Of a DNA stretch of 7,655 nt, positions 1-6,840 are shown piece by piece. Position 1 is the first letter of the stretch. The number at the start of each line of letters is the position of its first letter. A model generated the notes under the pieces. The model was not told the origin of the DNA. It saw only the letters and a list, made by a program, of their open reading frames with translations, and did not search any database. Origin of the DNA: Lachnospiraceae bacterium. GTDB lineage: Bacteria; Bacillota; Clostridia; Lachnospirales; Lachnospiraceae. A program made the translations under genes and the position numbers. The DNA lies in assembly GCA_900770535.1 (NCBI GenBank), contig CAAHDV010000123.1, positions 1-7,655 on the forward strand. Reading direction: 5' to 3'.

Positions 1-960
1 AAATCCCGGTTCTTCCTCGCGGCAGCGGTCAAAGGCATACTTGCAGCGCGGCGCGAATTTACAGCCCTTCGGCATATATTTCGGGTTCGGCACGTTGCCC
101 GGAATGGATTCCAGTTCATCCACGTGCTCGCCCAGCTTCGGGATGGAATTTAACAGGCCCTCCGTGTACGGATGGGACGGGTTATCGAAAATGTCGTAAA
201 CAGAACCTTTCTCAACCACGCGGCCGCAGTACATAACAACCACCTGGTCACACACCTCTGCCACCACGCCGAGGTCATGGGTGATAAAGAGAATAGAGGT
301 TCCGATCTCTTTCTTTAACTTGTTCATCAGGTCCAGAATCTGCGCCTGAATGGTTACATCCAGTGCCGTGGTCGGCTCATCCGCGATCAGGATCTCCGGA
401 TTGCATACCAGAGCCATGGCAATCATGACACGCTGGCGCTGGCCGCCTGAAAGCTGGAACGGATACTCCTTCATCATCTTCTCCACCCGGGGAAGGCCGG
501 TCATGCGGAGCATCTCAATGGCTTTCTCCTCTGCTTCCTTCTTGCTGACCTTCTGATGCATGAGAATGGCTTCCATGATCTGGTCACCAATCTTCATAAC
601 CGGGTTTAAGCTGGTCATCGGCTCCTGGAAGATCATGGAGATCTTGCTGCCGCGGAGCTTTCTGCGCTCCTCATTGCTGATGTGTACGATATCTTTTCCG
701 TCCAGAAGAATCTGGCCTTCTTCGATTTTACCGGTGGTTCCCATCAGCAGACCCATCACGGACAGAGCCGTTACGCTCTTTCCGCTGCCGGACTCTCCTA
801 CGATACCGAGGGTGGAACCCTCTTTTAACTCAATGTCAACACCATCCACGGACTTGACGACGCCGCTGTCCATATGGAACCAGGTGTGCATGTTTTTGAT
901 TTCGAGAATATTTTTGCCGGAGGCATCTTTCGTTGTCTCCACTTTGATCGTTTCACTCAT
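1..960 (-). CDS. Peptide ABC transporter ATP-binding protein, DppD/OppD family (3' end beyond window)
   Basis: Cytoplasmic ATPase subunit that powers the peptide importer encoded just upstream of it. The reading frame is open from an ATG at 960-958 to the window edge, giving 320 residues with no stop; the family is usually slightly longer, so only a short C-terminus is missing. Visible motifs are Walker A GESGSGKS (residues 55-62), Q-loop Gln112 in FQEPMTSLNP, ABC signature LSGGQRQR (170-177), Walker B ILIADEP with Asp194 and Glu195, and the H-loop His228 in ITHD. The C-terminal oligopeptide/dipeptide domain is present, with Cys residues in MPKGCKFAPRCKYAF that in this family usually bind an iron-sulfur cluster. 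The start is fixed by an ideal AAGGAGGT ribosome site that overlaps the stop codon of the preceding permease, a 14-base gap. E. coli GsiA is a double ATPase; this one is single, so a DppF-like partner probably follows off the left edge. Confidence 0.97.
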   Translation of the reverse strand, partial: MSETIKVETTKDASGKNILEIKNMHTWFHMDSGVVKSVDGVDIELKEGSTLGIVGESGSGKSVTALSVMGLLMGTTGKIEEGQILLDGKDIVHISNEERRKLRGSKISMIFQEPMTSLNPVMKIGDQIMEAILMHQKVSKKEAEEKAIEMLRMTGLPRVEKMMKEYPFQLSGGQRQRVMIAMALVCNPEILIADEPTTALDVTIQAQILDLMNKLKKEIGTSILFITHDLGVVAEVCDQVVVMYCGRVVEKGSVYDIFDNPSHPYTEGLLNSIPKLGEHVDELESIPGNVPNPKYMPKGCKFAPRCKYAFDRCREEEPGF

Positions 961-974
961 GTGCCTGCACCTCC

Positions 975-1874
975 TTAATCAGTCAGTTTCGGATCCAGGG
1001 CATCTCTGAGGCCATCACCCAGCAGGTTAAAGCTGAGTACGGTTAAGAAGATCGCAAGACCCGGGAACAGGGTGATATGCCAGCTGTTCATCATGTAAGT
1101 ACGTCCGTTGCTCAAAAGCAGGCCCCACTCCGGTGTCGGCGGCTGGGCACCCATGCCTAAGAAGCTTAAGGAAGACGCAGTCAGAATGGAAGATCCGATG
1201 GACATACTGTACTGAACGATGATGTCCGGGATCGCGCTCGGCAGGATGTGGTAGAACAGGATTCTCTTATCATCCGCGCCGATGTTCTTTGCTGCCTGCA
1301 CGAATACGCTGTTCTTGGTAGCAAGGGTGTTGCCTCGTACCAGGCGGGCAAACTTCGGAATGTTGAACACCGCTACTGCGATAATGACATTGGTCATGCC
1401 GCTTCCTAAAATTGCCACGATCGCAATGGCCAGGATGATGCCCGGGAACGCGAACAGGGCGTCACAGACACGCATGATAATAGAATCAATGATGCCGCCG
1501 TAATAACCGCCAACCAGGCCCAGGAAAGATCCGATCACAGCCGCAATGCTGACAGAAAACAGGCCGACACTTAAGGAGATGCCGGTACCGCAGATGATAC
1601 GGGAGAACAGGTCTCTTCCGAACTCATCGGTTCCAAACCAGTGCGCGCCAGTCGGTGCCTGCATGATCGCGTTGTAATCATAATCATTGATTCCGTAAGG
1701 AGCAATGAATTTTGCGGTAAAGGAAAGTACTACTAAAAACAGGATGAAAACCAGAGCCACAATGGCGGTTTTCTGTTTCTTAAACTTGCGGACAAACTCA
1801 GAAAGCGGAGTACTGATGTCCGTTTTTTCGTTCAGGGTTTCTTCGGCCTGATTCACTTTTTTCTCTTTTGCCAT
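975..1874 (-). CDS. Peptide ABC transporter permease, DppC/GsiD-like
   Basis: Second inner-membrane permease of the importer, 299 residues, the normal length for the family. It has a short cytoplasmic N-terminus (OppC_N-type, residues 1-35), a first membrane helix at about 36-56, an extracytoplasmic stretch containing HWFGTDEFGRDLFSR (79-92), then the five-helix binding-protein-dependent transport core (about 97-287). The EAA coupling motif that docks on the ATPase is AAKNIGADDKRILFYHILP (194-212). The stretches LFAFPGIILAIAIVAILGSG and SFNLLGDGLRDALDPK are, from memory, strikingly like E. coli GsiD, the glutathione permease; classical DppC is also related. The start ATG is preceded by AAAGGAGG at good spacing, 17 bases after the stop of the upstream permease. 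Translation is probably coupled along the operon. Confidence 0.97.
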   Translation of the reverse strand: MAKEKKVNQAEETLNEKTDISTPLSEFVRKFKKQKTAIVALVFILFLVVLSFTAKFIAPYGINDYDYNAIMQAPTGAHWFGTDEFGRDLFSRIICGTGISLSVGLFSVSIAAVIGSFLGLVGGYYGGIIDSIIMRVCDALFAFPGIILAIAIVAILGSGMTNVIIAVAVFNIPKFARLVRGNTLATKNSVFVQAAKNIGADDKRILFYHILPSAIPDIIVQYSMSIGSSILTASSLSFLGMGAQPPTPEWGLLLSNGRTYMMNSWHITLFPGLAIFLTVLSFNLLGDGLRDALDPKLTD

Positions 1875-1891
1875 CTTAAACTCCTCCTTTC

Positions 1892-2812
1892 TTAGTCAAG
1901 CTGGATTTCCGGATTGAGCACGGCATAGAGCACATCTACAATCAGGTTGATCACAACGAAATGTAATGAAAAGATCAGGATCAGGGACTGGATTGCCGGA
2001 TAGTCACGGTAGTTTACAGACTCAACCAGTAAAGAACCCAGGCCCGGGAACGCGAATACGGACTCGGTTACTACAGAACCGCCAAGCAGGAAACCAAACT
2101 GCAGGCCGACTACGGTAACAACGGAGATCATCGCGTTGCGGAACGCATGCTTCCATACAACCACGCGCTCTCTTAAGCCCTTTGCGCGGGCAGTACGAAT
2201 GTAGTCATCTTTTAATACTTCTATAATAGAGGATCTGGTAAAACGGGCAATGATGGCCGCGATACTGGATCCCAGTGCAATCGAAGGTAACACGAGACTC
2301 TTCAGTGAATCTGCGCCCGTGGTCGGGAACCATTTCAGATTCACGGAAAATACCATGATCAGCATAAAGCCCACCCAGAAGGAAGGAAGCGATATGCCGG
2401 ACACCGCCAGTGTCATTCCTGTGTAATCCTGCCAACGGCTTCTGTGTCTTCCGGACCATACGCCGAGAAGCACACCCACGATGGTACTCCATGTGAGGGC
2501 CAGCAGAGTCAGTTTTGCCGTATTGGCATAGCGGTTGGAAACCTCCACCGCAACCGGACGTTTGGTCCGGAGAGATGTACCAAGGTCACCCTTCAGCAGA
2601 CCTGTTACATATGTAATGTACTGTTCGTGGATCGGTTTATCCAGTCCCAGTTCTTCTCTTACTACCTGAACATCTTCGATGGTTGCCTGCGGACCTGCTA
2701 CCAGACGGGCCGGGTCACCGGGAATCAGCCGGACGAAGAAAAATACGAATGTTACCACGATAATCAGGGTAGGTATCACTCCAATGATTCTTTTACCTAT
2801 GTACCTTAACAT
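1892..2812 (-). CDS. Peptide ABC transporter permease, DppB/GsiC-like
   Basis: First inner-membrane permease, 306 residues, full length. It opens with the typical MLRYIGKRIIGVIPTLIIV helix (about 10-30), followed by the conserved LIPGDPARLVAGP segment that folds outside the membrane, then five further helices (approximately 100-120, 133-156, 172-190, 230-250, 277-297). The EAA coupling motif is in YIRTARAKGLRERVVVWKHA (204-223). Motifs such as MARFTRSS-like IIARFTRSS (187-195), VVGLQFGFLLGGSVV (234-248) and NLIVDVLYAVLNPEI (289-303) resemble E. coli GsiC more than OppB, as judged from memory. The start is supported by AAAGGTG eight bases upstream. It follows the binding-protein gene after 148 bases that contain a strong hairpin, so its transcription may depend on partial read-through. 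Confidence 0.97.
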   Translation of the reverse strand: MLRYIGKRIIGVIPTLIIVVTFVFFFVRLIPGDPARLVAGPQATIEDVQVVREELGLDKPIHEQYITYVTGLLKGDLGTSLRTKRPVAVEVSNRYANTAKLTLLALTWSTIVGVLLGVWSGRHRSRWQDYTGMTLAVSGISLPSFWVGFMLIMVFSVNLKWFPTTGADSLKSLVLPSIALGSSIAAIIARFTRSSIIEVLKDDYIRTARAKGLRERVVVWKHAFRNAMISVVTVVGLQFGFLLGGSVVTESVFAFPGLGSLLVESVNYRDYPAIQSLILIFSLHFVVINLIVDVLYAVLNPEIQLD

Positions 2813-2882
2813 ACACTCAACACCTTTCGTTCTTTTTGGGGAGTACCCCCTGGGTTAATAGGTTTCTTTTTATCTGAAAAGG

Positions 2883-2911
2883 GGTCTGGCGGATCAGAAT
2901 TCCGCCAGACC
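2883..2911 (-). terminator. Strong hairpin between binding-protein and permease genes (attenuator / 3'-end stabiliser)
   Basis: A perfect 11-base-pair inverted repeat: GGTCTGGCGGA at 2883-2893 and TCCGCCAGACC at 2901-2911, with a 7-base loop. Read on the minus strand it lies 50 bases after the binding-protein stop codon and is followed by CCTTTTC, a modest T-run. It is therefore more likely a leaky terminator or an RNA 3'-end stabiliser than a full stop. In ABC importer operons such a hairpin commonly keeps binding-protein mRNA more abundant than permease mRNA. The structure is seen directly; the function is inferred. Confidence 0.7.
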
Positions 2912-2960
2912 ACCTGTTTTCAGTATTTCATTCTGTCAGATCTGTTTCTTTAAAAATGGA

Positions 2961-4340
2961 TTACTTTGCCATCTTTGCGTTTCTTAAGTTGAGGCAGTTA
3001 TCCGGGAACAGCTTTGCGTCTACCATCTTTGCGGAGGTTGCCCAGGTATTTGCATCGTTTGCAAGACATACGAGCGGGCTCTCCTCCCAGATGATATCCT
3101 GAGCTTTTGCGTAAGCTTCTGCTCTCTTGCTATCATCTGCGGTTGCCAGAGCATCTTTTAAGAGCTGGTCAACTTCTTCGTTCTCATAGTAGCAGATGTT
3201 GTAGCTCATCGGCGGCTCGGACTCGATGGCCATCAGTGGGCGGATACCCCAGTCAGCATCGCCGGTGGACGGAGACCATCCGATCACATACATATCAACC
3301 TCAGCCTCAGAACCAGGAACATCGACATCCTGGATCTTCTGATTTACGACTGCGCTCTCCAGTGCGTTGATCTCAACATCAATGCCGACCTGAGCCAGCT
3401 GCTGCTGAATGAACTCACACTGTTTTAAGTTGGTGGTAGTGGATGCACACATCAGAGTGGTCTTGAAACCATCCGGGTAACCAGCCTCAGCCAGTAAGGA
3501 TCTTGCCTTCTCGATGTCGTATGCGTATACATCGTTGCCTTTGTAGTACTGAACTGCCGGTCCGATGATGGAGGTTGCCGGAGTTGCAATGCCGTTCTTA
3601 ACAACTGCACAGTAAGCGTCTTTGTTGATAGCGTAGTTGATGGCCTGACGAACTCTTACATCGTTGAACGGTGCTTTCTGGTTGTTCATCATCAGGTAAC
3701 GTACTACGATACCCTCTTCCTGACCAACAGATACGTTGCTGTCACCACGAAGAGCCTCAATGCTCTCGGTCGGAACCGGCCAGATGAACTGAGCATCGCC
3801 GGACTGCAGCATAGCAACACGGGTTGCGTTCTCAGATACCGGCTTGAAGGTAATGGTCTTGAAGCCGGCGTCCGGATCTACTAAAGCGGTGCCGCCGCAG
3901 ATGTCTGCGTCATAACCCCACCAGTCTTTGTTTAAAGCGATGGTAGCGTGCTCGCCTGCTACCCACTCTACGAAGGTGTACTGACCGGTACCAACCGGGT
4001 TCTTTGCACACTCCTCATTGCCCTTTGCGATAACAGCCGGGCTCATAACAACACAGGCCGGATGAGCCAGGGTCGGGATGAATGCGCCGAACGGGCTCTC
4101 CAGGGTTACTTTTACGGTGTAATCATCAACGATCTCAGTCTCTTTTAAAACGTTGCACAGTAAGGTGGTTCTCTTTAAGCCAAGGTTCTTGTCACCCCAG
4201 CGGTCAAAGTTTGCCTTTGCTGCCTCTGCGTTCCACGGAGTACCATCAGAGAACTGAATGCCCTCTCTTAAGTGGATGGTGAACTCAGTAGCGTCGTCGT
4301 TTGCCTCGTAGTCGGTAGCCAGCATCGGAATGATCTTCAT
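2961..4340 (-). CDS. Peptide ABC transporter substrate-binding protein, GsiB/DppA-like, 5'-truncated
   Basis: Extracytoplasmic solute-binding protein of family 5 (SBP_bac_5), which captures the peptide and delivers it to the permeases. Homologous sequence starts at about ESMKIIPMLATDYEANDD and runs to the stop at 2961, about 460 residues. Diagnostic stretches are TIHLREGIQFSDGTPWNAEA, PVGTGQYTFVEW, VRQAINYAINKDAY, AEAGYPDGFKTTL and GWSPSTGDADWGIRPLM; the last is close to GsiB as remembered. Full-length relatives carry a signal peptide, often with a lipobox Cys, plus about 45 or more mature residues before this point. None of that is here. The frame stays open to an ATG at 4388, but those extra codons are merely antisense to the regulator gene and look nothing like a signal peptide. 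The ATG at 4340 has no clear ribosome site. The protein as encoded could not be exported, so the gene is broken here or the sequence is misjoined. Confidence 0.9.
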   Translation of the reverse strand: MKIIPMLATDYEANDDATEFTIHLREGIQFSDGTPWNAEAAKANFDRWGDKNLGLKRTTLLCNVLKETEIVDDYTVKVTLESPFGAFIPTLAHPACVVMSPAVIAKGNEECAKNPVGTGQYTFVEWVAGEHATIALNKDWWGYDADICGGTALVDPDAGFKTITFKPVSENATRVAMLQSGDAQFIWPVPTESIEALRGDSNVSVGQEEGIVVRYLMMNNQKAPFNDVRVRQAINYAINKDAYCAVVKNGIATPATSIIGPAVQYYKGNDVYAYDIEKARSLLAEAGYPDGFKTTLMCASTTTNLKQCEFIQQQLAQVGIDVEINALESAVVNQKIQDVDVPGSEAEVDMYVIGWSPSTGDADWGIRPLMAIESEPPMSYNICYYENEEVDQLLKDALATADDSKRAEAYAKAQDIIWEESPLVCLANDANTWATSAKMVDAKLFPDNCLNLRNAKMAK

Positions 4341-4348
4341 AGATTCCG
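4326..4348. other. Truncation junction between two head-to-head genes
   Basis: Binding-protein homology (minus strand) ends at about 4346 and regulator homology (plus strand) begins at about 4342, so two divergent genes abut with no start regions and no promoter between them. The junction lies in a short inverted repeat, CGGAAT at 4326-4331 and ATTCCG at 4343-4348, with an 11-base loop. An original intergenic region plus both 5' ends appear to have been lost. Whether this is a real deletion or an assembly or amplification chimera cannot be decided from the sequence alone. Confidence 0.65.
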
Positions 4349-5955
4349 TTCTGGATATTCTCGGGCAGCTGAAGGATGCCGGCATCACCCAGTACCACTT
4401 TGTTCCTTTTTATCAGGGATGTACCCAGACAGACGAATCCATCCAGTATGCCATCACCCTGGGCGAGCCCCAGCTGGTTCCCCGCCATGTCCCCAATGTC
4501 ATCAATATTGGAAACCGGATCATTGATATTTCCACGATTCACGATCTGTGTACCTGTTTTCAGCTTCCATCCAGCTTAACCAACCAGATCACACGGACCT
4601 ATGTGAACCGGATCCTGCAGATCATCCAGTTAACCGGAACTCATTACACCAACTATGTATTTTCCCAGCAGCTTCTGCAGGCCGTCATAAGCAACTTAAA
4701 CGTCAGCATCTGCCTCATGACAGACGAGGGCCGCATCAGCATGGTGAACCGGGCCTTCTGCCAGGACTGGAATATCCCGGAAAACGGATGCATGGGCAGC
4801 CTGTTTTCTTCCTGGCTGCCTTCCCAGTACGCATCCCATAATTTCTGCCAGAGCGCGGACTACCAGCTGGTCAGCCGCAGCGGCCTGCGCAAACATCTCA
4901 GTGTCCTGCAGCTTTCCCTGCCCGGCCACAAACCGCTTTATCTGCTGAGCAGCCAGCCTGTGTCCTCCTCCCCTGCCCCGGATATTACCCCGGTGGATGT
5001 GCGGGATCCTTCCTCAGATTTTTACCGGCTCAACAGCGGTTTTGACAGCATCCTGTCGGTCTCCGGCCGCGTGCTGAACATGCTGGAGTACGCCCGCCGC
5101 CTGGCGCTCTACGATTTTCCAGTGCTGATCCAGGGTGAAAACGGCACCCAGAAAAAGAAGATTGCCACAGCGATTCACAAAACCTCCAGCCGCAGACAGA
5201 ATCCTCTGATCATTTTCAACTCCCTGTATACCGGTCTGGAAGCTGCGGACCAGTTAAAGCTGGCAGATACCGGCACCCTGCTGATTGACGGTGTGGAACG
5301 TCTTTCCCTCTCCACCCAGGATACTCTCATCAGTATTCTGCAAAACACGATGGATGATCTGGATATCCGCATCATCGCCACCACCAGCCAGGATCTGTAC
5401 CAGGACGTTCTGGACGGGCGCTTCCGGGAAGAACTTTTCTTTCTTTTAAATGCCGCCTCCATCGATACCATCCCTCTGCGGGAGCGGCGGGAAGATATTC
5501 CGGTTCTGATGGAGTATTTCTTCCGGGAACTGTTCCATGACCCCAACATCAGGCTGAAAGATCTGATCTCCTCCAGCCTGATGAATTTCCTGACGAACTA
5601 CGATTACCCGGGAAATATCCAGGAGCTGTTCAACTTAAGCCGCTATTTCTTCTCCCTGTACTCGGCCCATCCGCTGGTACTCTCCCAGCTTCCATCCTAC
5701 ATCCGGAGCCGGGTAAACCAGCCGGTCAGCGAAAGCAGCGTATTAAAGAACCAGGTCCTTTCCCTGATCGCGGAAACACCGCGAATCGGACGCGGCACCA
5801 TTCTGACGGCCCTGACAGAAAAAGAAATCGCCGTCAGCGATGGAAAGCTGCGCGGTCTCTTAAAAGAGCTTGCCGAGGAAGGCCTGATCCGGGTTGGACG
5901 CACCCGCAGCGGCTGCGAGATCACCGAGCTGGGTCTTGCATCCATCCGGCATTGA
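4330..5955 (+). CDS. PAS/AAA+ transcriptional regulator, sigma-54-activator-like but degenerate; 5'-truncated
   Basis: Likely DNA-binding regulator of the adjacent peptide genes, 541 codons from the first ATG. Residues about 5-112 match the latter part of an N-terminal region typical of a Firmicutes regulator family (HFVPFYQGC, GEPQLVP, VINIGNRIIDISTI). A PAS-like sensor follows (about 115-212, with NLNVSICLMTDEGRISMVNRAF), then an NtrC-type AAA+ core (about 232-460) and a winged-helix-like C-terminus (about 470-541) in place of the usual Fis helix-turn-helix. The AAA+ core is decayed. Walker A reads GENGTQKK (269-276, Gly to Gln). Walker B is LLIDG, with Gly321 where the catalytic Glu belongs. 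The GAFTGA sigma-54 loop is absent, one arginine finger is Leu372, and the sensor-II Arg is Gln431. ATP hydrolysis and sigma-54 activation are therefore unlikely. The ATG at 4330 lies inside binding-protein sequence without a ribosome site; roughly 100 N-terminal residues seem lost. Confidence 0.88.
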   Translation: MIFIDSVLDILGQLKDAGITQYHFVPFYQGCTQTDESIQYAITLGEPQLVPRHVPNVINIGNRIIDISTIHDLCTCFQLPSSLTNQITRTYVNRILQIIQLTGTHYTNYVFSQQLLQAVISNLNVSICLMTDEGRISMVNRAFCQDWNIPENGCMGSLFSSWLPSQYASHNFCQSADYQLVSRSGLRKHLSVLQLSLPGHKPLYLLSSQPVSSSPAPDITPVDVRDPSSDFYRLNSGFDSILSVSGRVLNMLEYARRLALYDFPVLIQGENGTQKKKIATAIHKTSSRRQNPLIIFNSLYTGLEAADQLKLADTGTLLIDGVERLSLSTQDTLISILQNTMDDLDIRIIATTSQDLYQDVLDGRFREELFFLLNAASIDTIPLRERREDIPVLMEYFFRELFHDPNIRLKDLISSSLMNFLTNYDYPGNIQELFNLSRYFFSLYSAHPLVLSQLPSYIRSRVNQPVSESSVLKNQVLSLIAETPRIGRGTILTALTEKEIAVSDGKLRGLLKELAEEGLIRVGRTRSGCEITELGLASIRH

Positions 5956-5964
5956 TGATATACT
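5936..5964 (+). promoter_or_regulatory. Candidate sigma-70-type promoter for the gamma-glutamyl hydrolase gene
   Basis: TTGCAT at 5936-5941 and TATACT at 5959-5964 are separated by exactly 17 bases, and TG at 5956-5957 makes an extended -10 element. The -10 matches consensus at five of six bases and the -35 at three of six. Transcription would begin at about 5971, leaving a leader of about 30 bases before the ATG at 6000. The promoter overlaps the last codons of the regulator gene, so the hydrolase may be transcribed both by read-through and independently. This is a pattern match only. Confidence 0.5.
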
Positions 5965-5999
5965 AACAGCCGTTTGAATCTGATAAAGAGAGGTATTTT

Positions 6000-6728
6000 A
6001 TGATGTTGCCAAAGATTGGAATTACAACAATAAATACGAAAAATCCGGTATCCGGCGCACCGCTTTCCACCAATGGCTGGACTTACAACGATGCAGTTAC
6101 AAAGGGCGGCGGAGTTCCGTTCCTGCTTCCTTCCGTCACCAATGAGGACCAGTTAGACGCCATGGTGGAGGCCTGCGATGGCTTCATCTTCAGCGGCGGA
6201 GCTGATATCACCCCCTGCTGCTACGGAGAGATGGCCCATCCACTGGTAGGTGACACCAGCTTAAAACTGGACCGCAGCCAGATTGGCCTGATCCGCCGGG
6301 TTATCAAAACAAGAAAGCCGTTTCTGGCTATCTGCCGCGGACACCAGGTCTTAAACGTAGCCTGCGGCGGAACCCTGTACCAGGACAACAGCCTGCACGG
6401 GGAAGGCACCGCAAGACACATGATCAAGGATGACCGGGGTGATGTGAGCCACCAGGTTACACTGAAACCAGGCACGACCCTCTACAACATGTTCGGCGAG
6501 CGCGTCTGGACCAACAGCTACCATCACCAGAGCGTGAAAAAACTGGGTGATGGCTTAAAGATCGCCGGCACCGCCGATGACGGCATTGTGGAGGCCATTG
6601 AGCTGATCGATTATCCCTACGGCCTTGGCATCCAGTGGCACCCGGAGGCCATGCTGGTGGCATCCGATGATATGCTTCCGGTGTTTACCGGACTGATTGA
6701 AGCGGCGAAGAAAGCAGCTGACAAATAA
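6000..6728 (+). CDS. Gamma-glutamyl-gamma-aminobutyrate hydrolase family protein (PuuD-like, peptidase C26)
   Basis: Cytoplasmic class I glutamine amidotransferase-fold hydrolase, 242 residues, normal full length for the family. PuuD relatives cleave gamma-glutamyl amide bonds, for example in gamma-Glu-GABA, releasing glutamate. The catalytic triad is visible: Cys112 in the nucleophile elbow AICRGHQ, and His214 and Glu216 in QWHPE. Other family signatures are GFIFSGGADITPCCYGE (61-77), CGGTLYQD (122-129) and TNSYHHQSVKKLGDGL (171-186). There are two adjacent ATGs at 6000 and 6003. AAAGAGAGG at 5985-5993 lies 6 bases before the first and 9 before the second, so both are possible and the protein differs by one Met. 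It follows the regulator by 44 bases on the same strand and is closed by a clear terminator. Its substrate is unknown; the neighbouring peptide importer and aminopeptidase suggest gamma-glutamyl peptide breakdown. Confidence 0.93.
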   Translation: MMLPKIGITTINTKNPVSGAPLSTNGWTYNDAVTKGGGVPFLLPSVTNEDQLDAMVEACDGFIFSGGADITPCCYGEMAHPLVGDTSLKLDRSQIGLIRRVIKTRKPFLAICRGHQVLNVACGGTLYQDNSLHGEGTARHMIKDDRGDVSHQVTLKPGTTLYNMFGERVWTNSYHHQSVKKLGDGLKIAGTADDGIVEAIELIDYPYGLGIQWHPEAMLVASDDMLPVFTGLIEAAKKAADK

Positions 6729-6756
6729 TCCGTCAAAATAACTTCAAAACCAAAAA

Positions 6757-6805
6757 CGGACTGCAGACAGAGATTTCGTTTCTCTCATCCTGCAATCCGC
6801 TTTTT
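6757..6805. terminator. Bidirectional intrinsic terminator between convergent genes
   Basis: The stem pairs CGGA (6757-6760) and TGCAG (6762-6766) with CTGCA (6790-6794) and TCCG (6796-6799), with one C-A mismatch. An inner AGAGA/TCTCT helix continues above an internal loop. TTTTT at 6801-6805 follows on the plus strand, and AAAAA at 6752-6756 supplies the T-run for the minus strand. It ends the hydrolase transcript from the left and the aminopeptidase transcript from the right, in the only gap (6729-6840) between these convergent genes. Confidence 0.82.
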
Positions 6806-6840
6806 CTATACAGTTTCTGTTGATTGTCTGCACAAATTTG

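Noticed and set aside
560..1009. Open frame of 149 codons on the plus strand
   Set aside because: It is antisense to the ATPase gene, whose motifs are complete and unambiguous, and the plus-strand translation resembles no family.
2444..2809. Open frame of 121 codons on the plus strand
   Set aside because: It lies wholly opposite the well-conserved first permease gene; no ribosome site or recognisable domain.
2838..2849. GGGG-AGTA-CCCC mini-hairpin ahead of the permease ribosome site
   Set aside because: The stem is only four base pairs, with no T-run on either strand; too weak to call a regulatory element.
4341..4388. N-terminal extension of the binding protein to the ATG at 4388
   Set aside because: These codons are the complement of regulator codons; the 16 extra residues are not a signal peptide and have no ribosome site in front.
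5175..5549. Open frame of 124 codons on the minus strand
   Set aside because: It is antisense to the AAA+ core; the Arg/Ser-rich translation is typical of a shadow frame.
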